Of a DNA stretch of 64,000 nt, positions 18,520-26,258 are shown piece by piece. Under the pieces are notes generated by a model. That model was not told where the DNA came from. It did not search any database and was given only the letters and a program-made list of their open reading frames with translations. Location: positions 62,001 through 126,000 of the forward strand of contig QKHS01000042.1 in NCBI GenBank assembly GCA_003249955.1, read 5' to 3'. Made by a program: the position numbers and the translations under genes. Numbering within the stretch: the first letter of the stretch is position 1; the number at the start of each line of letters is the position of its first letter. Origin of the DNA: Bacteroidales bacterium (lineage in GTDB: Bacteria > Bacteroidota > Bacteroidia > Bacteroidales > ML635J-15).

Positions 18520-18911
18520 TCAAGCAAAATTTCTGGGGGATTACAAAAAACATAGTGTAAGAATATTTGCATTTAGAAAAAATAAGAAAATATTATTATC
18601 TTTTTCTTTTGTCATTGCCACAAAAGAAACAAAAAGGCTAGGGAAAACAATGCTTCTCCCCGCCTCAATCAAAACAACAGAATTGTATGGCAACCGGGCC
18701 TAAAACAAAGTCCCATTACACATCCCTTTAAAACTTTGTTTTAGAAAATGACATAATAATGTCAGCTTGCCTCAATTCTAGTTGTTTTGATTTTCACCTC
18801 CGGAGCTGGCCCGCTGTTTTTCCATGGCCTACCCGCGTCGCTTTTCTGAATATTCTTCGCTATGCTTTTTTTATTTAACGCACAATACTTTCCCCCAGAA
18901 ATTTTGCTTGA
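18520..18911. repeat. 392-bp foldback (MITE-like) element with nested inverted repeats
   Basis: The outer ends are a perfect 21-bp inverted repeat (18520-18540 and 18891-18911, TCAAGCAAAATTTCTGGGGG core). Inside, in mirror order, are AAGAATATT (18559-18567 with 18849-18857), AATCAAAACAACAGAATTG (18667-18685 with 18773-18792, one base missing) and CTAAAACAAAGT (18700-18711 with 18733-18744, perfect). A separate 10-bp hairpin sits at 18603-18629. No transposase or other convincing gene lies inside. The element occupies the gap between tRNA-Ala and the next gene. A non-autonomous transposable element or a structured RNA gene fits best. Flanking target duplication is not obvious. Confidence 0.6.
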
Positions 18912-19088
18912 TCCCTTATCTTATCTGAATATTTGCGGAGGAGTAACACATTAACATTACACCGGTAAATTCAGTGATAAAAAACATTACAGTTGTTAGG
19001 TTTTAAACGAAGTGCCGTTATTTCTTCAAAGACTTTCTATCACAAAGAATTTAAACCCGCTTACAAAAATTACAGGGGAATAAATAAA

Positions 19089-21005
19089 TTACTCAAGAAT
19101 AATCTTTTTATTAAACTCTTTGCTCACACATTTTATAACTATATAATATGTTCCGGGTTTAAGACCTTTCATATTTAACTGAAAATCAGTTGTTAAATCA
19201 ATTACTCCATTATTTTGCCAGGACTTATTGAAAAGCTGGATCCCCGATGTCGAGTATAAATATATTTCTTTAATAGGTTCAACAGTTTGTATTTTCAACA
19301 GGCCATTAGTAGGGTTTGGAAACAAAGTCAGTTCGTCATCAACATTTTTATTTTCTATTAAAACTGTATTATTAAAACTTACCAGATTTGAGTAAATTAC
19401 TTCGTTAACCGAACCGTCATTGCAATTACCGGAATGTACAAACCCGATTCTGTAGTACAATGGATTATTTCCTGGGTCAAATAATTCGGTATAGCTGTAT
19501 TGTCCTGATCCGATTGTTGCAATTGAATCCATATTTTCCGGGGAATCTCCCCTGTAAATTATATACTCGCTGACATCAATTCCTGAATATGGCGAAATAT
19601 TAATAGTCTGGTTGTTATTAACATCACTAAACAAGCTTATAAACGAATTGTGGTGTTCCGGTGATCTTTCCGAGAACACATAGCAAGGCCCCACTGAACG
19701 TACCGAATATATTGTCCAGCCGTTATCAGGATTAGTTTCAGAATCTGTAAATTCCGGACTATCTTCATAATTTACTGTGCCTATAAGTTCCCATGTATCA
19801 GCTACTTTCTTAAAAATTTCAAAAAAGAAAATATTATCGGCTTCCGGTTTTTGCCAGTATATGGTATTTTTATAATCCTGACTGATATTAACATAACATA
19901 TTTCAGGTAATTCAACAATGTTATTAAGTTCGTAATGAACAGAACCGGAAACTAAAGGAAGATTTATCAAAGTTGCAGTCTGACCTCCGCACGAGCCGTC
20001 GTTTATCGGGACAGTTAATTCTCCGGTATCATATTCAAACGTATGAATTTCGGTTCCGTCAGTAGTAACGATAGTCATATTTGCACGCTTGAATGATCCG
20101 TAATCAGCACCTTCACAATCAAAAATCTGCACGCTCCAATCGGAACTTTCTGCTGAATACGAGTAAATATACTCCCATGATCCAACGGAAGCAAAATCTC
20201 CTGTAAGAGGGGTTGCCAAATCGCAAACACATGCTGTGTAATCAGGATTTCCGGCAGTCAACAATTCTCCACCTGGTTCCAGATGCGTTTTAAAGCAAAA
20301 TTGTTCAACATTATTACCCGAATTACAGACAGTATTTTCATCTTCGGCATCGCTACATCCTAAAGCAGACCACGGGATTCCTGTCCAGCTACCCTGAGAA
20401 GCTCCTGTTCCCCAATCAGAAGCTGCAGGACACAGTTGAACAACCCCCGGATCTCCCGGATTGGAACCTGAATGTCCAGGAGCTTTGAGATAAAAGCCCA
20501 GGTCAGATACATAAGTGTGCTCTGCCCAAAAACAAACCTTTATATAGGAGTTTTCATCTATAGTAAAACTTTCACTTTCTCCGGGAAATGTTATATGTAA
20601 AAAATCGTCATTACCGGCAAAATTTACCCAAACCCATGCTGTATATTCATTTATTTCAACCCCATTATCAACAGTAGCCTTGTAATAACCACTTGTCAAA
20701 TCTGATATTGTGTCACTTGTTTCGGCTAATTCAATAAAAGTAGAATTCCCGGACTTAAACCATCTGACAGTTCCATCTTCAGGATTTGATACGATCAATG
20801 ATCCTATTGCCTGATTTTCAACTTCTCCGCAAAAAATAAAAATAGAATCATTCTGTTGTCCGTACTGCAGATAATCGGGAGGGTAATTTGTCAACAAAGC
20901 CATTGAAGCACCATTGGAATTAATTTGTCCTGAAACAAAGTGAGAAAAAAACGACAACAATATTGTTAATGACAGGTATTTAATTATGCGAATATGATTA
21001 TTCAT
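19089..21005 (-). CDS. Large secreted adhesin-like protein with T9SS type A sorting domain
   Basis: 638 residues: signal peptide (about 1-27), a first beta-rich region, then at about 125-320 a jelly-roll-like region with FYLKAPGHSGSNPGDPG and SSDWSVQIFDCEGADYGSFKRANMTIVT, which resembles the proprotein-convertase P-domain seen in secreted Bacteroidota proteins. Fibronectin type III-like repeats follow, with the sorting domain at the end (LTLFPNPTNGLLKI ... GTYYIVIKCVSKEF). Many cysteines occur in the P-like region. No catalytic motif is visible, so an adhesin or binding role is inferred. A minus-strand TATATTTG box (complement of 21051-21058) lies 46 nt upstream of the start. Confidence 0.75.
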   Translation of the reverse strand: MNNHIRIIKYLSLTILLSFFSHFVSGQINSNGASMALLTNYPPDYLQYGQQNDSIFIFCGEVENQAIGSLIVSNPEDGTVRWFKSGNSTFIELAETSDTISDLTSGYYKATVDNGVEINEYTAWVWVNFAGNDDFLHITFPGESESFTIDENSYIKVCFWAEHTYVSDLGFYLKAPGHSGSNPGDPGVVQLCPAASDWGTGASQGSWTGIPWSALGCSDAEDENTVCNSGNNVEQFCFKTHLEPGGELLTAGNPDYTACVCDLATPLTGDFASVGSWEYIYSYSAESSDWSVQIFDCEGADYGSFKRANMTIVTTDGTEIHTFEYDTGELTVPINDGSCGGQTATLINLPLVSGSVHYELNNIVELPEICYVNISQDYKNTIYWQKPEADNIFFFEIFKKVADTWELIGTVNYEDSPEFTDSETNPDNGWTIYSVRSVGPCYVFSERSPEHHNSFISLFSDVNNNQTINISPYSGIDVSEYIIYRGDSPENMDSIATIGSGQYSYTELFDPGNNPLYYRIGFVHSGNCNDGSVNEVIYSNLVSFNNTVLIENKNVDDELTLFPNPTNGLLKIQTVEPIKEIYLYSTSGIQLFNKSWQNNGVIDLTTDFQLNMKGLKPGTYYIVIKCVSKEFNKKIILE

Positions 21006-21050
21006 AAGTATTAAATATTAGTGTGTGTTTTCAGCGTTATTTTACCCTCA

Positions 21051-21058
21051 CAAATATA
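21051..21058 (-). promoter_or_regulatory. Putative -7 promoter box of the adhesin-like gene
   Basis: TATATTTG on the minus strand matches TAnnTTTG exactly and sits 46 nt before the start codon at 21005. A good -33 TTTG at the usual spacing is not seen, so this is tentative. Confidence 0.4.
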
Positions 21059-21180
21059 CTAAATTTTATCAAAACATCATACCTGTGACATATTTTACAT
21101 TTTAATATTAAAAGATATTCTATGCATTTCAAGTAAAAGAAAATAATTCAAAACCTTGCTTCATTTTTTACATAATGTTT

Positions 21181-22137
21181 CTAAAACCCCACATTACTGC
21201 AAATCTTCACAATATTATCCGGTTTTCCCATTGTGTAATAGTGAATTGCAGGCACTTTTGCTTTTATAAGCTCTTCCGATTGTTTGGTAGCCCAGTCAAT
21301 TCCGGCATTACGGACTTCTTCATTTGATTTACTGTTTCTTACAAGTCTTTCGAGCTGTCCTGGAATTTCGACATTGAAAGTTTTAGGAATAATATTAAGA
21401 TGATTCATTACCGAAACCGGTTTTATACCGGCAACTATAGGAACCGAAATTCCAGCCTTAATGCAACGGTCGGCAAAATTAAAATAATGCTTATTGTCAT
21501 AAAACATTTGAGTAACAATGTATTCGGCTCCGGCATCAATCTTCTGTTTCAGCACATCCAGATCTGATGCAAAATTAGGAGCTTCGTTATGTTTTTCGGG
21601 ATAGCCTGCTACACCAATACAAAAATTAGTAGCTGTTTTTTCCTGTAAATCTTCATCAAGATAAATTCCCTGATTAAGCCCGGCGATTTGTTTCACCAGA
21701 TCGACAGCATATTTGTGTCCTCCGTTCTCGGGCATAAACATGTTTGTGGTTTTGTCAGCATCGCCACGAATTGCAAGAACATTGCGAACTCCTATATAAT
21801 TTAATTCTACCAGTGCTTCTTCGGTTTCTTCGGCAGTAAAACCACCACAAATAATATGCGGAACAACCACAACACCATATTTAAACTTTAGTGCTGCCGA
21901 TATGCCGATTGTTCCCGGTCGCTTGTGAACAACCTTCTTTTCCAGCAAACCTGACGGATGCTGCCTGTAAACTACTTCTTCGCGATGATAGGTAACATTT
22001 ATATAATTCGGTTTAAAAATCATAAGACTGTCCAAAGCAGAATATATTACTTCAATATTATTCCCTTTCAATGGCGGCAGAATCTCGAATGACACCTGAG
22101 TTGCGGACGAATTCTTAAGAATCTGTGATACTTTCAT
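21181..22137 (-). CDS. metF: 5,10-Methylenetetrahydrofolate reductase
   Basis: Flavoenzyme that makes 5-methyltetrahydrofolate, the methyl donor for MetH. Recognisable are the N-terminal SFEILPPLKGN segment with the catalytic Glu, YINVTYHRE, VVPHIICGGFT, NVLAIRGDADK and YIVTQMFYDN. The 318-residue length is typical. It follows metH on the same strand after 101 nt that hold a palindromic repeat, so it may be partly co-transcribed and fall under the same SAM control, but transcription could be attenuated in the gap. Confidence 0.96.
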   Translation of the reverse strand: MKVSQILKNSSATQVSFEILPPLKGNNIEVIYSALDSLMIFKPNYINVTYHREEVVYRQHPSGLLEKKVVHKRPGTIGISAALKFKYGVVVVPHIICGGFTAEETEEALVELNYIGVRNVLAIRGDADKTTNMFMPENGGHKYAVDLVKQIAGLNQGIYLDEDLQEKTATNFCIGVAGYPEKHNEAPNFASDLDVLKQKIDAGAEYIVTQMFYDNKHYFNFADRCIKAGISVPIVAGIKPVSVMNHLNIIPKTFNVEIPGQLERLVRNSKSNEEVRNAGIDWATKQSEELIKAKVPAIHYYTMGKPDNIVKICSNVGF

Positions 22138-22157
22138 TTTTTATTTTCATTTGTTGC

Positions 22158-22207
22158 CTTCGGCTACGCTCAGTCAACGGTGAACTCGTGACTGAACTTA
22201 GCCGAAG
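22158..22207. repeat. REP-like palindromic repeat between metH and metF
   Basis: CTTCGGCTACGCTCAGTCA (22158-22176) pairs with 22189-22207, 17 of 19 positions, around a 12-nt loop. The sequence is of the type often scattered between genes in Bacteroidota and other bacteria. It lacks a T run, so mRNA stabilisation or a mobile repeat is likelier than termination. Confidence 0.65.
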
Positions 22208-22238
22208 TCACTGTTTTTGTAATTTGAGTTTTCTATTT

Positions 22239-25200
22239 TCAATCGTTAACACTAAAATATTTCAATTCCGGATGTGAAAAGAAAAATCCACACACCGATG
22301 CAGCAGGTAACATTGCATAATTTTCGCTTAAACTTATTCCGGTTTTTGCGTTTGCATCGAGAATTTTAAAAATTACTGATTTCTGAGCATGGTCAGGACA
22401 CAAAGCATAGCCTGGTGCCGGCCTTATGCCACGATAATTTCCTTTAAGCAATTCTTCGGGAATAGCTTTGACTTCATGAGAATACCCCCATATTTCAGTT
22501 CTGACCTTGTAATGCAGATACCCGGCAAACGCTTCAGCAAGAGCATCTGCAATAATATTAATCATAACAGAATTGTATTTATCTCCGTTTTCTTCAAATT
22601 CGGCGGCTAATTTTTCAGTTCCAAGGCCTGCTGTCAATGCAAACAGTCCTACATAGTCAGAAGTATTTGCAGTTTCCGGAGCTATATAATCTGCCAGACA
22701 CAGATTCTTTCCGGAACCGGACTGATATCTAAGATTTCTCGGAAACTCAAACGTATAATCACTATCTCCTGTTTGCAACGTAATTGACTCATCTTTTGAA
22801 ACGGCCCTGAATATTCCGGCAACGGCTTTTGCTTTCAGCAGATTCTGATCTGCAATTTTATTCAGCAAAAGTTGCGCATCATCATATAGTTTTTTTGCCT
22901 CCGGTCCTTTTTCCTGATGATTAAAAATATGCGGAAATTTCCCGGCAATTCTCCATTGGGCAAAAAATGAGGCCCAATTAATAAAAGGAATAAGTTCTGA
23001 AACCGGGACGTCCAATTCTGTCAACTGATTTAACTTCGCCGGCAAAACTATTTTTGCAGTTTCTTCTTCCCATACAAATGCATTTCTCCTGGCTTCCTCA
23101 ATGTTTAAAGTTTTATTGCCAAGAATTTTATCGTAAAATTTATTTCTGTCCTGCTCCTGCCCTGCTTTTAAATCAAGAACAAATGCCTCACAGGTATTTG
23201 GATTAAGAAGTTCATTACAAATGTAAGCAGCTTTTGAAGCATCCTTTACATGAACTACCGGACCAGAGTATAAAGGTGCAATTTTTACGGCAGTATGCAT
23301 TCCTGAAGTCGTGGCCCCGCTCAACAATAAAGGAATTTTAAGATCTCTTCTTTCAAACTCTTCCGCAATCTGCTCCATTTCGTAAAGTGAGGGGCTGATC
23401 AGTCCGCTTAGTCCGACAATCTGAGCATTCTGAGCAACTGCTTCATCAGCAATTTTTTCTTTATTAACCATTATTCCAAGGTCAACAACATCATAGTTGT
23501 TACACGAAAGTACAACTGCTGCAATATTTTTTCCGATATCATGAACATCCCCTTTTACTGTAGCAACAAGTATTTTTCCGGCTTTACCGGAAGTCTGTCC
23601 GTTAAATGTATTAATTGCAGGCTGAATCAGTTCCGTCATTTTCTTCATAACTCTGGCTGCTTTCATAACCTGAGGAAGAAACATTCTTCCGCTGCCGAAA
23701 AGTTCGCCTACATGATTCATGGCCGACATTAACGGACCTTCAATAATATCTACAGGATTTTTATAAAACTTAAGAGCTTCTTCAATATCTTCGTCAACAA
23801 AGCCGGAATTTCCGCGGATTAACGAAGTTTTAAGTCTTTCGTCAACAGGTATAAGTTTTCGTGACGAATCCTTAATTTCAGAATAAGTATTTCTTTTATC
23901 CGGTTCCGCGTACTTAAGTAATTTATCTGTTGCGTTCCTGTCTTTGTTAAGAATTAAATCATTACACAAGTGCACTAATTTTTCATCCAGTTCATCATAC
24001 ACATACAGGTTGCCGGCATTAACAATTCCCATATCAAGACCGGCTTCAATTGCATGAAACAAGAATACCGAATGCAGGGCTTCCCTGATGAAATTATTCC
24101 CGCGAAAAGCAAAAGATAAATTACTGATTCCTCCGGAAGTTTTGGCTTCGCGCAGATTTTGTTTTATCCATCTTACAGCATTTATAAAATTAAGAGCATA
24201 ATCTGAATGTTCCGGCATTCCTGTGCCTATAGTCAGAATATTACAATCGAAAACAATGTCCGTAGCCGGAATATTAAGTTCTTCTGTGAGAATTTTATAT
24301 GCACGCGAACAAATTTCTGTTTTTGCTTCAAAACCGGTAGCCTGGCCCTTTTCATCAAAAGCCATAACAACCATTGCAGCTCCATATTGCCTGATCTTAA
24401 CAGCCTGACGCTTAAATTCTTCTTCTCCGTTTTTCAAACTTATAGAATTCACAATGGCCTTGCCCTGACAGTTCTGCAATGCAGTTTCAATTACCTCAAA
24501 ATCAGAAGAATCAATCATTACAGGCACTTTAGCTATCTCCGGTTCGGCAGCAATCATTCTGAGAAAAGTTTCTGTTTCTGATTTTGCATCAAGCAGACCA
24601 TCATCGAAACTTATGTCAATAATATTTGCCCCGTTTTCAATCTGATTTGCTGCAACACTTAAAGCTTCTTCATATTTTTTTTCACGGATAAGTCTTGCGA
24701 ACTTTGCAGAACCTGCAACATTTGTACGCTCGCCGATATTAATAAAATTGCTGACTTTGCTTATCCTGACACAGTCTGTGCCACTTAAAACTGTTTGTTT
24801 GCGAATGCTGTTTATTTGCTTTGGTTTACCGGATGCAGCAATATCCGAAAAGAGCCTGATATGCTCCGGGCCGGTTCCGCAACATCCTCCGATAATATTT
24901 ACCAGTTCTTCGTCAACAAACGATTTAACAATTACTGACATTTCTGCCGGAGTTTCCAGATAATTTCCATACTGATCGGGCAAGCCGGCATTGGGGTAAA
25001 CGCTGACAAAATTATTACTCAGATTTGAAAGTTCTCTGAGATAAGGCCTTATTTTCTCCGCTCCCAAAGCACAGTTTAATCCTATTGAAAGGTAGGGGAA
25101 ATGAGAAACTGAGTTTACAAAAGCTTCAATGGTTTGCCCTGAGAGCGTACGCCCTGTATTATCGCTGATTGTAACAGAGATCATTACCGGTAATGATTTT

Positions 25201-25802
25201 TGCCTTTCCATAAATACTTTATTGATAGTATAAAGGCATGATTTTGCATTAAGGGTATCAAAAACTGTCTCAACAAGAAGAAGGTCAACACCACCATCAA
25301 TCAGTCCGTTTATCTGAACTTCAAAAGCTTTTGCCATTTCCGTAAAACTTATGCTGCGCAAAGATGTGTTATTAAGATCGGACGGCAAGCTTAATGATTT
25401 GTTTGTCGGGCCTATACTACCGGCCACAAAACGCGGTTTTTCATCAGTACTGAATTTCTCTGCCGCCTGTCTTGCAATTTTTGCTGCTTCAAAATTTATC
25501 CCGAAGGCCAAGTTTTCCATATCGTAATCAGCAAGAGATATGGCCTGAGCATTAAATGTATTTGTTTCAATAATGTCGGCACCTGCAGCAAGATATTCTT
25601 CGTGAATTTCTCTGATTATTTGCGGCTGAGTAAGAACAAGCAAATCATTATTACCTTTTAACGGCAGGTGATAACCGGCAAACCGTGTCCCCCGGAAATC
25701 TTCCTCGGACAATTTATATCTCTGAATCATTGTCCCCATGGCTCCGTCAAGAACCAATACACGTTTTTGCAGAATATTTTCAATAAGATATTTCTTTTTC
25801 AT
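22239..25802 (-). CDS. metH: Cobalamin-dependent methionine synthase
   Basis: Transfers the methyl group of methyltetrahydrofolate to homocysteine through cobalamin. All four modules are present in 1187 residues: homocysteine domain with zinc cysteines 244, 307 and 308; pterin domain (about 345-600, FINIGERTNVAGS); cobalamin domain (about 650-880) with the DVHDIG motif (Asp752, ligand His754, Gly757); and the reactivation domain with RPAPGYALCPDH near 1140. No truncation is seen. The gene is preceded by a SAM-I riboswitch and a short leader reading frame, so expression should fall when S-adenosylmethionine is plentiful. Confidence 0.98.
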   Translation of the reverse strand: MKKKYLIENILQKRVLVLDGAMGTMIQRYKLSEEDFRGTRFAGYHLPLKGNNDLLVLTQPQIIREIHEEYLAAGADIIETNTFNAQAISLADYDMENLAFGINFEAAKIARQAAEKFSTDEKPRFVAGSIGPTNKSLSLPSDLNNTSLRSISFTEMAKAFEVQINGLIDGGVDLLLVETVFDTLNAKSCLYTINKVFMERQKSLPVMISVTISDNTGRTLSGQTIEAFVNSVSHFPYLSIGLNCALGAEKIRPYLRELSNLSNNFVSVYPNAGLPDQYGNYLETPAEMSVIVKSFVDEELVNIIGGCCGTGPEHIRLFSDIAASGKPKQINSIRKQTVLSGTDCVRISKVSNFINIGERTNVAGSAKFARLIREKKYEEALSVAANQIENGANIIDISFDDGLLDAKSETETFLRMIAAEPEIAKVPVMIDSSDFEVIETALQNCQGKAIVNSISLKNGEEEFKRQAVKIRQYGAAMVVMAFDEKGQATGFEAKTEICSRAYKILTEELNIPATDIVFDCNILTIGTGMPEHSDYALNFINAVRWIKQNLREAKTSGGISNLSFAFRGNNFIREALHSVFLFHAIEAGLDMGIVNAGNLYVYDELDEKLVHLCNDLILNKDRNATDKLLKYAEPDKRNTYSEIKDSSRKLIPVDERLKTSLIRGNSGFVDEDIEEALKFYKNPVDIIEGPLMSAMNHVGELFGSGRMFLPQVMKAARVMKKMTELIQPAINTFNGQTSGKAGKILVATVKGDVHDIGKNIAAVVLSCNNYDVVDLGIMVNKEKIADEAVAQNAQIVGLSGLISPSLYEMEQIAEEFERRDLKIPLLLSGATTSGMHTAVKIAPLYSGPVVHVKDASKAAYICNELLNPNTCEAFVLDLKAGQEQDRNKFYDKILGNKTLNIEEARRNAFVWEEETAKIVLPAKLNQLTELDVPVSELIPFINWASFFAQWRIAGKFPHIFNHQEKGPEAKKLYDDAQLLLNKIADQNLLKAKAVAGIFRAVSKDESITLQTGDSDYTFEFPRNLRYQSGSGKNLCLADYIAPETANTSDYVGLFALTAGLGTEKLAAEFEENGDKYNSVMINIIADALAEAFAGYLHYKVRTEIWGYSHEVKAIPEELLKGNYRGIRPAPGYALCPDHAQKSVIFKILDANAKTGISLSENYAMLPAASVCGFFFSHPELKYFSVND

Positions 25803-25847
25803 TTTCTCAATTTTAAATTAAATACGGGAAATTTTTTCACAGTAAAA

Positions 25848-25961
25848 CTACATACACATAATAGCAGAAATGCTGACGGCCAAACCATCAATCAGGTTAA
25901 AACTGTAATAAACAGGTTTAATTGTGATGTAAATACGCGAATAATCAGTGTGTTTTTTCAT
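25848..25961 (-). CDS. Putative 37-codon leader peptide between SAM riboswitch and metH
   Basis: On the minus strand an ATG at 25961 opens a 37-codon frame ending in TAG at 25850-25848, 45 nt before the metH start. It begins MKKHTDYS and ends AIMCM, that is, Met-Cys-Met right before the stop, plus further hydrophobic residues. It lies just downstream of the aptamer P1 stem, with an A-rich leader before the ATG. A sulfur-amino-acid-sensing leader peptide, or a small protein, is possible. The frame could also be chance: the region is AT-rich, but 37 uninterrupted codons there are more than expected by chance. The function is inferred from position and composition only. Confidence 0.4.
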   Translation of the reverse strand: MKKHTDYSRIYITIKPVYYSFNLIDGLAVSISAIMCM

Positions 25962-25974
25962 TTTTTCAATTTTT

Positions 25975-26073
25975 AATTATAATTCCTTTCGGCGGGTTTG
26001 GCACCTTTCAACTTGTAAACTGATGGTTGCCAGGAGGTCAATGAGCCCAGTCTCTCGCTCCTTCTGTATAATT
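25975..26073 (-). promoter_or_regulatory. SAM-I (S-box) riboswitch upstream of metH
   Basis: On the minus strand, a P1 stem AATTATA (26073-26067) pairs with TATAATT (25981-25975). Between them are the class-defining blocks GACTGGGCTCATTGACC, CTGGCAACC and AAGGTGCCAAACCCGCCGAAAG, which match the S-box consensus (kink-turn, SAM-binding core, pseudoknot loop). The family binds S-adenosylmethionine and represses methionine genes, fitting metH about 170 nt downstream. No clear terminator hairpin follows, so control may be translational or involve the leader frame. Confidence 0.92.
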
Positions 26074-26181
26074 AAAATCCCTGACTTTTAGGTGAAGAAT
26101 TTCGCCACAAAGGTAACCGAAGTTTTTAAATACAGCAAATTTTTATTCTGTTATGAGTGATGATAAACCTATTAACATCTG

Positions 26182-26210
26182 GTTAAACATTTGTTAAACA
26201 ATGTTAAACA
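26182..26210 (+). promoter_or_regulatory. Three GTTAAACA direct repeats before the outer-membrane receptor gene
   Basis: GTTAAACA occurs three times (26182, 26193, 26203), spaced 11 and 10 bp, so all copies face the same side of the helix. A degenerate copy (ATTAACA) lies at 26171. The array ends about 25 bp before a likely -7 box, a position suited to an activator or repressor. Confidence 0.5.
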
Positions 26211-26234
26211 CAGTTTTCGGGATAAAAATATTTT

Positions 26235-26243
26235 GATATTTGC
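26235..26243 (+). promoter_or_regulatory. Putative -7 promoter box of the outer-membrane receptor gene
   Basis: GATATTTGC matches the Bacteroidota TAnnTTTGY box with one mismatch and lies 16 nt before the ATG at 26259. The predicted leader is only about 10 nt. Confidence 0.4.
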
Positions 26244-26258
26244 ATAAAAACACACATT

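Noticed and set aside
18452..18703. 83-codon plus-strand frame after the tRNA
   Set aside because: It starts inside the tRNA and its terminator and runs into the foldback element; no start context or family likeness.
25668..25976. 102-codon plus-strand frame over the metH start and leader region
   Set aside because: It lies opposite metH, the leader frame and the riboswitch edge, and has no recognisable protein pattern.
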